DNA of 64,000 bases from Polynucleobacter sp. Latsch14-2 (GTDB lineage: Bacteria > Pseudomonadota > Gammaproteobacteria > Burkholderiales > Burkholderiaceae): the NCBI RefSeq assembly GCF_018881925.1, contig NZ_JACVPL010000001.1:310001-374000 (forward strand), given 5' to 3'. Positions 57,917 through 64,000 of the stretch are shown here, piece by piece (the stretch's first letter is position 1; every line of letters begins with the position of its first letter). A model generated the notes under the pieces. It was not told where the DNA came from and did no database searches. It saw only the letters and a program-made list of their open reading frames with translations. A program made the position numbers and the translations under genes.

Positions 57917-60313
57917 ATGTACTCAGACTTGCTCGCGAACCTCAACCCAGAACAGCGCGAGGCAGTGACCCTCCCGCCCGTAAATGAAAATGGCCAGGCC
58001 CAATCAGCCTTAATTTTGGCTGGGGCAGGGAGCGGCAAAACCCGCGTCCTCACTACCCGTATAGCCTGGCTGATCCAAACTGGACAAGTTTCGCCGATTG
58101 GGGTCTTGGCGGTAACCTTTACAAATAAGGCTGCCAAAGAGATGATGTTGCGCCTTAGCGCCATGTTGCCTATTAATACTCGAGGTATGTGGATTGGCAC
58201 TTTTCATGGCCTTTGTAACCGTTTATTGCGCGCACATCACAAAGAAGCCGGTTTACCCTCCACATTTCAGATATTGGATACCCAAGATCAGCTATCAGCC
58301 ATCAAGCGCCTTTTGAAGGGTTTGAAGGTCGATGATGAGAAGTATCCACCCAAGCAATTGCAGTATTTCATTGCGCATGCCAAAGAACGTGGTCTGCGCG
58401 CCCGTGAGTTGGATTCGGGGGATGACTTTCAGGCCAAGATGGCTCAACTCTACGAAGCCTACGATGCACAGTGTCAACGCGAGGGTGTAGTGGATTTTGC
58501 AGAGCTCTTATTACGTAGTTATGAGCTGCTTAAGCATAGTGAAGCCATTCGAACGCATTACCAAGAGCGTTTTCGCCACATTTTGATCGATGAGTTTCAA
58601 GATACCAATGCACTTCAATATGCCTGGTTAAAGCTACTTTCTGGGCATGACGCCATCAAGTCCAATGTGAGTGGTGCCGGCACTAGTGCCGTCTTTGCTG
58701 TTGGCGATGACGATCAGAGTATTTATGCCTTCCGTGGCGCTGATGTAGAGAACATGCGTCTGTATGAAAAACAATTTCATCCGATGATGGTAAAGCTTGA
58801 ACAGAACTATCGATCGCATGGCCATATCTTAGATACGGCCAATCATCTGATTGCAAACAATACCGAGAGGTTGGGCAAGAATTTACGCACTGATGCTGGT
58901 CATGGCGAACCAGTGCGGATTTACGATGCCGCTAGTGATCACGCTGAAGCAGCTTGGCTGGTTGATGAAATCAAGGCCTTAGTTAATAGCGGCATTAAGC
59001 GTACCGAAATTGCTTTGCTATACAGGAGTAACGCGCAGTCACGCATCATTGAGCATGCCTTGTTCTCGGCAGCCATCCCTTATCGCGTTTATGGTGGTTT
59101 ACGATTCTTTGAGCGCGCAGAAATTAAACATGCGCTGGCGTATCTACGCCTTTTAGAAAATCCAAATGACGATACTTCTTTCTCGCGAGTTGTGAACTTT
59201 CCAACTCGAGGTATTGGAGCGCGTTCGATTGAGGCTCTACAAGATGAGGCAAGGGCTCAGCAATGCTCTTTATATTTAGCGGCCACCACTTTAACTGGAA
59301 AAGCCGGTACATCACTGAGCGGCTTTGTACGTTTGGTTGATCACATGCGTGAGGCAACACGTCACAATACTTTGCCTGAAACTGTCGAGTTTGTGATTCA
59401 AAATAGCGGCTTAATTCAGCATTATTTGACGGAGCGTGAAGGTCAAGATCGCGTAGAGAACTTGCAGGAACTTGTCAATGCTGCAACCGCTTTTATTGCT
59501 GAAGAGGGTTACGGTCAGGATGCTGCTGCAGCGATGTTGCCTGGTGAAAATGAGCCTGGCGTGGTGGAGGTTTCACCTTTGGCTGCCTTTTTATCGCATG
59601 CCTCTTTAGAGGCGGGCGACAATCAAGCTCAAGCCGGACAAGATGCCGTGCAGTTAATGACGGTGCATTCGGCTAAAGGGCTCGAATTTACTTCCGTCTT
59701 CATTACTGGTTTGGAGGAAGGCTTATTCCCGCATGAAAATAGTGTGAATGAACTGAATGGCCTAGAGGAAGAGCGACGCTTAATGTATGTTGCGATTACG
59801 AGAGCAAAAGAGCGCTTGTACCTCTCTCATACACAATCACGCATGCTCCATGGGCAGGTGCGCTACAACATGCCATCCCGATTCTTAGAAGAGTTGCCAG
59901 CCGACTCGCTCAAATGGCTTACTCCAAAAGCGAAGGATGCTCGCTGGGGTGGTGGTAGAAGTTCTGGATCAACTTGGCAAGATGGCTACACTCGCCAACG
60001 TGAGTATGAATCTAACGACTTCTTTGATTCTGGTAACGAGCGGCAGCAAGTACGACATCAAACTTATGGCCAGGCGCCTACTAGAGCGGGGCGAGTGGGC
60101 TCTGCTTCAACAGTGGTGCAAAGGCTTGCTTCACCCCCACGCGGTAACTATCCATTCACAATTGGGCAAAATGTATTTCATACAAAGTTTGGCGAGGGAC
60201 GCGTTACCGGTCTAGAAGGCAATGATACTGATGCGCGCGCCCAAGTTAGCTTTAAGCGACATGGTGTGAAATGGTTGCAACTGAGTATTGCTAAGTTGAG
60301 CGCGATTGACTGA
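57917..60313 (+). CDS. uvrD: UvrD/PcrA-type DNA helicase
   Basis: Superfamily 1A 3'-5' helicase in nucleotide-excision and mismatch repair and in clearing stalled RNA polymerase. The 798-residue product has the P-loop GAGSGKT at residues 36-42, motif [23 protein letters not shown], the QNYRS block, and motif [14 protein letters not shown], with a C-terminal Tudor-like segment ([16 protein letters not shown]) known in UvrD/PcrA to bind RNA polymerase. The linker near 690-760 is Arg/Gly/Ser-rich. The ATG at 57917 is right; the frame is open from 57800 only because it runs antisense to valS. Convergent with the BPSS1780-type gene. Confidence 0.94.
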   Translation: MYSDLLANLNPEQREAVTLPPVNENGQAQSALILAGAGSGKTRVLTTRIAWLIQTGQVSPIGVLAVTFTNKAAKEMMLRLSAMLPINTRGMWIGTFHGLCNRLLRAHHKEAGLPSTFQILDTQDQLSAIKRLLKGLKVDDEKYPPKQLQYFIAHAKERGLRARELDSGDDFQAKMAQLYEAYDAQCQREGVVDFAELLLRSYELLKHSEAIRTHYQERFRHILIDEFQDTNALQYAWLKLLSGHDAIKSNVSGAGTSAVFAVGDDDQSIYAFRGADVENMRLYEKQFHPMMVKLEQNYRSHGHILDTANHLIANNTERLGKNLRTDAGHGEPVRIYDAASDHAEAAWLVDEIKALVNSGIKRTEIALLYRSNAQSRIIEHALFSAAIPYRVYGGLRFFERAEIKHALAYLRLLENPNDDTSFSRVVNFPTRGIGARSIEALQDEARAQQCSLYLAATTLTGKAGTSLSGFVRLVDHMREATRHNTLPETVEFVIQNSGLIQHYLTEREGQDRVENLQELVNAATAFIAEEGYGQDAAAAMLPGENEPGVVEVSPLAAFLSHASLEAGDNQAQAGQDAVQLMTVHSAKGLEFTSVFITGLEEGLFPHENSVNELNGLEEERRLMYVAITRAKERLYLSHTQSRMLHGQVRYNMPSRFLEELPADSLKWLTPKAKDARWGGGRSSGSTWQDGYTRQREYESNDFFDSGNERQQVRHQTYGQAPTRAGRVGSASTVVQRLASPPRGNYPFTIGQNVFHTKFGEGRVTGLEGNDTDARAQVSFKRHGVKWLQLSIAKLSAID

Positions 60314-60318
60314 TTGCC

Positions 60319-61101
60319 TTAGGCGGACAGCGAAGATTCCTCTTTGTCTGCAAAGCATGCCTTCCAGGTAGCAAAGAAAGAGCAGTGCATCACCGTAAGT
60401 CCCGCCATTGAGAGCGGGGCGATGATGAATGAAGCTACTTGGCCGAGATCGATTGCATCAAATGCGGCTCCAACCACTAGCGGAATCGCAACCAAGGCTA
60501 TGCTCCAGATGGCGAGATATAGTAAGAACGCGCCACGATTAGTCCAGCAGGCGAGGCAGCTGGAGAATAGAGCTTGAGGAACAGACATATCCTCCCAGGC
60601 AACCAGTATTGGCGAGAACCACATCAGCATGGCAACAGGAATATACAGGATGGCGCCGAAAAATAAGAGTAAATAAATTTGGCGAATAGCTTCAGGAGTG
60701 ATGGGCTTTTCACTCATTACTAGAGGAAGCAACAACTCAAAATCAACTAGCCCGCTGAGTGCAAAACTCAAAATCAGAATAAGTGCAGCATATACCAAGC
60801 CTAACTGTAGGATTCTTTTGCGAACCAGTACCGTTGATTGCAGTGCTGCCAAATACACTAGAGGGCGGATGCGCTCCTTTTGAATGGCTTGGCGGCAGGC
60901 CGTCATAAAACCAACCGAGAGGGTCGGAGTTAGAACTAATACCGCAAAGACTCCAATCACTGGCACGAGTACTGCAAGCTGTGCCACAAACACATACATA
61001 AAAACTAACATTAAAAATCCAACGGGGCTCTGCTTAAATAGCCAAATGCCTTGGCGGATCCAGGTATAGCCATCGGCGGGGGTGACTGAGTTGAGTTTCA
61101 T
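60319..61101 (-). CDS. BPSS1780-type inner-membrane protein, function unknown
   Basis: 260-residue polytopic membrane protein with about six hydrophobic segments and a short soluble head (WIRQGIWLFKQSPVGFL) typical of the BPSS1780 family of Burkholderiales. The family has no assigned role. ATG at 61101 overlaps the thrB stop by four bases (ATGA), so it is translated with thrB. Convergent with uvrD, five bases away. Confidence 0.82.
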   Translation of the reverse strand: MKLNSVTPADGYTWIRQGIWLFKQSPVGFLMLVFMYVFVAQLAVLVPVIGVFAVLVLTPTLSVGFMTACRQAIQKERIRPLVYLAALQSTVLVRKRILQLGLVYAALILILSFALSGLVDFELLLPLVMSEKPITPEAIRQIYLLLFFGAILYIPVAMLMWFSPILVAWEDMSVPQALFSSCLACWTNRGAFLLYLAIWSIALVAIPLVVGAAFDAIDLGQVASFIIAPLSMAGLTVMHCSFFATWKACFADKEESSLSA

Positions 61102-62075
61102 ATAGCTTTACGACTTAAGAGAATATGCTCAAAATGGCTTGGGTCATGGGGCGTTAGCATCTGAGCATCGCGAGGCAAATAAAAATCCCATAGTCGAGAG
61201 ATCCAGAAGCGTAATGCGGCTGCACGCAGCATCATTGACCAACTAATTTTTTCAGCTTCAGTGAGTGGTCGCACCGATTGATAGGCTTCCATAAGCGCAC
61301 TGAGGCGAGCAGGATCTAAATCTTTTTTATTGCTAGCTAAGCACCAGTCATTGACGGTGACCGCTAGATCAAAGAGCCATTTATCTGTACCCGCAAAATA
61401 GAAATCAAAAAAACCGCCCAAACGATCTTTGGACGAGTCTTGAGATTCCTGAGGGTTAAATAAGACATTGTCTCTAAAGAGATCGCAATGACTTGCACCT
61501 TGCGGCAAGGCGGCATATTGATTTGAGGCAAAAAACTGTTCTTGAGCGACTAATTCAGTGGTGAGCAGGTTTTTTTGGTATTCATTTAAGTGCGCAATTA
61601 CCTGAGGTACTGCTTCTTTCCACCAAGTAAGGCTACGTAAATTGATTTGCGCCCCGGGAAAGTCTGCGCCTGCTAAATGCATTTTTGCAAGCATCTCACC
61701 TACCAATGCACAATGATTCGTTTTGGGTTCTAACCTGGAAAGCCCCGGGAGCTTGCTAACAATAGCTGCGGGCTTGCTTTGGAGGGAAAATAAAATGGCA
61801 CCATCCCTATTTGCAATTGGCTTTGGTACAGGAATACCTTTATCTGCCAAGTGACTCATGAGCTCAAGGTAATAGGGAAGTTGCTCTGCAGTTAATCTTT
61901 CAAAGATGGTTAAAACAAACTCTTGTTTCTTGCCATCAAGATTGGTATCTAGGAAAAAATTGGAGTTTTCAATGCCGCCATGGATACCGCGCAGGCTGCT
62001 TGCTTGCCCAATGTTGAAGTCTCGCGCAATCCAGTCGGAGATATCGCCAAGCTCGATCGGGGTAAATACAGCCAT
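61098..62075 (-). CDS. thrB: Homoserine kinase, APH-fold type
   Basis: Phosphorylates homoserine on the way to threonine. The 325-residue product belongs to the aminoglycoside-phosphotransferase-like homoserine kinases of betaproteobacteria and pseudomonads, unrelated to the GHMP-type E. coli ThrB. Visible motifs are the nucleotide loop GGIENSNF, the catalytic HCDLFRDN and the metal site FDFYFAG. ATG at 62075. Middle gene of DUF2782-thrB-BPSS1780, divergent from polA; that context is conserved in related genomes. Confidence 0.92.
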   Translation of the reverse strand: MAVFTPIELGDISDWIARDFNIGQASSLRGIHGGIENSNFFLDTNLDGKKQEFVLTIFERLTAEQLPYYLELMSHLADKGIPVPKPIANRDGAILFSLQSKPAAIVSKLPGLSRLEPKTNHCALVGEMLAKMHLAGADFPGAQINLRSLTWWKEAVPQVIAHLNEYQKNLLTTELVAQEQFFASNQYAALPQGASHCDLFRDNVLFNPQESQDSSKDRLGGFFDFYFAGTDKWLFDLAVTVNDWCLASNKKDLDPARLSALMEAYQSVRPLTEAEKISWSMMLRAAALRFWISRLWDFYLPRDAQMLTPHDPSHFEHILLSRKAI

Positions 62076-62078
62076 AAA

Positions 62079-62492
62079 TTATTGAATAGGAATGCTAATA
62101 CTTGGTACGCTAAGGAGGTTGCCTTCGCCAGATTGGGCGCCCGGTTTCACTGAGTCGGGGGGCGACATTTCATAGGTAGTTAGTCTGGTTTTAACCTGCA
62201 CCTGCGTTGGGCTATTGGCGTCTTTATATTCGGTTACTTCGGTGCCGTTGCCATCTTTAAAGTTATAACTAGGTTTACGCATTTCTGGGGTATTCATGAC
62301 TCCAGAAGGGCTCATTGTGGGGGCAAGGGGCTGATTATTAATTTGCTGAAGTTCGGAGGGGCTCAGGGCTTGGCTAGAGTTTTGGGCGGCAGTAGTGCCG
62401 CTACCCAATATGCCAAAAGTTATGAAAAAGCTTGTTAAAACAAGGGCCTGGCGCCAAGAGCGGCCAAATAATTTGGTAAGAGCATGCATCAT
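62079..62492 (-). CDS. DUF2782 family exported protein
   Basis: 137-residue protein with an N-terminal signal sequence (hydrophobic residues about 16-35, likely cleavage near TAA-QN) and a C-terminal DUF2782-like domain recognised by GNGTEVTEYKD and VKTRLTTYEMSPP. Function unknown; members are usually found beside thrB and polA, as here. The middle is Ser/Pro/Gln-rich. Tandem ATGs at 62492 and 62489 leave a one-residue ambiguity; AGGTG sits seven bases upstream. thrB follows after three bases. Confidence 0.78.
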   Translation of the reverse strand: MMHALTKLFGRSWRQALVLTSFFITFGILGSGTTAAQNSSQALSPSELQQINNQPLAPTMSPSGVMNTPEMRKPSYNFKDGNGTEVTEYKDANSPTQVQVKTRLTTYEMSPPDSVKPGAQSGEGNLLSVPSISIPIQ

Positions 62493-62558
62493 TTTTCACC
62501 TTTTTAGCCCCACTCTAGATCGGTTCCTAAACCAGACCCGTGGGAAGTTAGCAACTAG

Positions 62559-62568
62559 ATTGTACGAT
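62559..62568. promoter_or_regulatory. Candidate overlapping -10 elements of DUF2782 and polA
   Basis: The bases ATTGTACGAT read TACAAT on the minus strand (62564-62559, five of six) toward DUF2782-thrB, and TACGAT on the plus strand (62563-62568, four of six) ending six bases before the polA ATG. The polA side is weak; -35 elements were not convincing. Confidence 0.3.
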
Positions 62569-62574
62569 TGCGGT

Positions 62575-64000
62575 ATGACTAAACATAGACTCTTGTTGGT
62601 AGACGGCTCTAGCTACCTCTATCGCGCCTTCCATGCCATGCCAGACCTCAGAAATGGGGATGGAGACCCAACTGGTGCCATCTATGGGATGGTCAATATG
62701 ATGCGTAGGGCTAGATCAGAGCTCAAAGCTGACCATATTGCCTGCGTTTTTGATGCCAAAGGGAAGACTTTTCGGGATGAAATGTATTCCGAGTACAAGG
62801 CGCATCGCTCTCCAATGCCTGAGGATTTGGTAAAGCAAATCGAGCCCATTCATGCAATGGTGAGGGCTTTGGGTTGGCCAGTATTGATGGTTTCTGGAGT
62901 TGAGGCTGATGATGTGATCGGTACCTTAGCTTGCCAGGCAACGCAGGCTGGCTGGGAAACAATTATTTCTACTGGTGATAAAGATTTAGCGCAGCTCGTG
63001 AATTCATCGGTAACTTTGATCAACACCATGACCAATGAAAAACTAGATATCAACGGCGTGATCGAAAAATTTGGGGTGCCACCCGAACGCATTGTTGATT
63101 ATTTATCCATTATTGGCGATGCTGTCGACAATGTGCCTGGCGTTCCTAAGGCCGGACCCAAGACTGCCAATAAATGGTTAGCAGAGTTTGGCGATCTCGA
63201 TAGTTTGATGGCCAATGCTGACCAAGTGAAAGGCGTGGTGGGTGAAAATTTACGGGCTAGCTTAGAGTGGCTTCCTCAAGCGCGTCAGTTGATCACGGTC
63301 AAAACAGATTGCGATTTAAATCCACATATCCTGGCTTTGGATGAGCTGCATGCAAAGCCTGAAGATGCTCCACTGTTGCGCGAGTTATTTGAACGTTATG
63401 CATTTAAGACATGGTTGCGTGACGTAGAAAAACAGCTGGCTAACCCTAACACTCAGTCAGAGCAAGCAGATGCAGTCTTTGATTTAGCTGGCAGCCCATT
63501 GCCCGGAATCTCCCCAAATGAATTGGCTGCAAAAAAATCACGAGAGATTGCGACAGCACCAACAACGACCTTATCTCAGACTACAACCGACTTAAATGAT
63601 GCTATTGAGCGTCACTATGAATGTGTAGTTGATGAAGCGAGTTTGGAGCGGTGGTTAAAAAAGATTGCAGATGCACCCTTAACTGCAGTGGACACCGAGA
63701 CTACTGGTTTGGATGCCCTCGCTGCAGAGCTAGTGGGCATTTCTTTATCAGTCAAACCAGGTGAGGCTTGTTATATTCCCGTGGCCCACCGCAATGGCGA
63801 AGTGCAGTTAGATCGCAATCTGGTTTTGGCACGCATGAAATCTTGGTTGGAAAGCACCTCTCATTTAAAAGTTGGACAAAACTTAAAGTACGACAGTCAT
63901 ATCTTTGCAAATTACGGCATTACCTTAGGTGGCATTCAGTTTGATACTTTGCTCGAATCATATGTGCTTGAATCCCACCTGCCTCATAACATGGATAGCC
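62575..64000 (+). CDS. polA: DNA polymerase I, C-terminus beyond window edge
   Basis: Repair polymerase that removes RNA primers and fills gaps. The 475 visible residues hold the 5' nuclease domain (LLLVDGSSYLYRAFHAMPDL start, EADDVIGTLA, STGDKDLAQLV, GDAVDNVPGVPKAGPKTA) and the first part of the 3'-5' exonuclease with Asp373 and Glu375 in AVDTETTGL, and Asn/Asp in QNLKYDSHIF, so proofreading looks intact. The polymerase domain is outside the window. ATG at 62575; no ribosome-binding site is visible. Divergent from DUF2782-thrB. Confidence 0.97.
   Translation, partial: MTKHRLLLVDGSSYLYRAFHAMPDLRNGDGDPTGAIYGMVNMMRRARSELKADHIACVFDAKGKTFRDEMYSEYKAHRSPMPEDLVKQIEPIHAMVRALGWPVLMVSGVEADDVIGTLACQATQAGWETIISTGDKDLAQLVNSSVTLINTMTNEKLDINGVIEKFGVPPERIVDYLSIIGDAVDNVPGVPKAGPKTANKWLAEFGDLDSLMANADQVKGVVGENLRASLEWLPQARQLITVKTDCDLNPHILALDELHAKPEDAPLLRELFERYAFKTWLRDVEKQLANPNTQSEQADAVFDLAGSPLPGISPNELAAKKSREIATAPTTTLSQTTTDLNDAIERHYECVVDEASLERWLKKIADAPLTAVDTETTGLDALAAELVGISLSVKPGEACYIPVAHRNGEVQLDRNLVLARMKSWLESTSHLKVGQNLKYDSHIFANYGITLGGIQFDTLLESYVLESHLPHNMDS

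Noticed and set aside
1-64000. Mobile elements, CRISPR arrays, defence islands, toxin-antitoxin pairs, biosynthetic clusters
   Set aside because: No transposase, integrase, repeat-spacer array, nuclease-immunity pair or synthase genes were found; gene content and order are those of a core chromosome region.

Overview
This window is an ordinary housekeeping stretch of a betaproteobacterial chromosome. The sequences and gene order suggest a small-genome Burkholderiaceae such as Polynucleobacter; this rests on recognised protein families and neighbourhoods (hrcA-hemH-grpE-dnaK-dnaJ, murJ/rpsT, argF-argG, clpS-clpA, ribF-ileS-lspA, fkpB-ispH, a BPSS1780-type membrane protein, DUF3579), not on a database search. 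Coding density is very high. No gene-free stretch reaches 300 bases; the longest is the cold-shock/clpS divergent region (about 286 bases). I saw no tRNA, rRNA, CRISPR array, insertion sequence, prophage or restriction system.

Layout: (1) 1-8305: recN (cut by the window edge) and nadK on minus, then the heat-shock block hrcA, hemH, grpE, dnaK, dnaJ, with clear sigma-32 promoters before grpE and dnaK. (2) 8312-13580, minus: AI-2E-family permease, hda, HAD phosphatase, pcnB, folK, panB. (3) 13653-19289: purM, miaA, dedA, sirB1-like, murJ, rpsT. (4) 19364-23677: DUF3579, argF, argG, ppnP, a secreted alpha/beta-hydrolase-like protein, DUF192. (5) 23761-33013: cold-shock gene, clpS-clpA, then the minus operon ribF-ileS-lspA-coaBC-dut. 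(6) 33053-39258: purN, RsmB-type methyltransferase, acyl-CoA desaturase, rpmB-rpmG, radC, fkpB-ispH. (7) 39282-47277: a complete branched-chain amino acid ABC transporter (SBP, H, M, G, F), argD, a ferredoxin/FNR reductase, an epimerase-like protein. (8) 47240-64000: glnS, tctB-tctA without tctC, alaS, a TusA-like protein, galU, valS, uvrD, a BPSS1780-type protein, thrB, DUF2782, and the start of polA.

The genes serve protein quality control (DnaK system, ClpSA, FkpB), translation (four aminoacyl-tRNA synthetases, S20, L28, L33, MiaA, RsmB type), replication and repair (Hda, UvrD, RecN, PolA, RadC), cofactors (NADP, heme, folate, pantothenate/CoA, flavin, isoprenoid), arginine and purine synthesis, and nutrient uptake.

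I found no convincing new multi-gene system. The pattern most worth testing is regulatory. Many genes that begin a transcription unit, mostly in tightly divergent pairs, lack a visible Shine-Dalgarno sequence and carry a good -10 hexamer ending only 6-8 bases before the start codon. This predicts leaderless transcripts (miaA, uvrD, fkpB, glnS, alaS, purN, nadK, more weakly clpS and polA). At valS/uvrD and ribF/purN the -10 element can be read on both strands. These are predictions from inspection by eye; transcription-start mapping is needed to confirm them.
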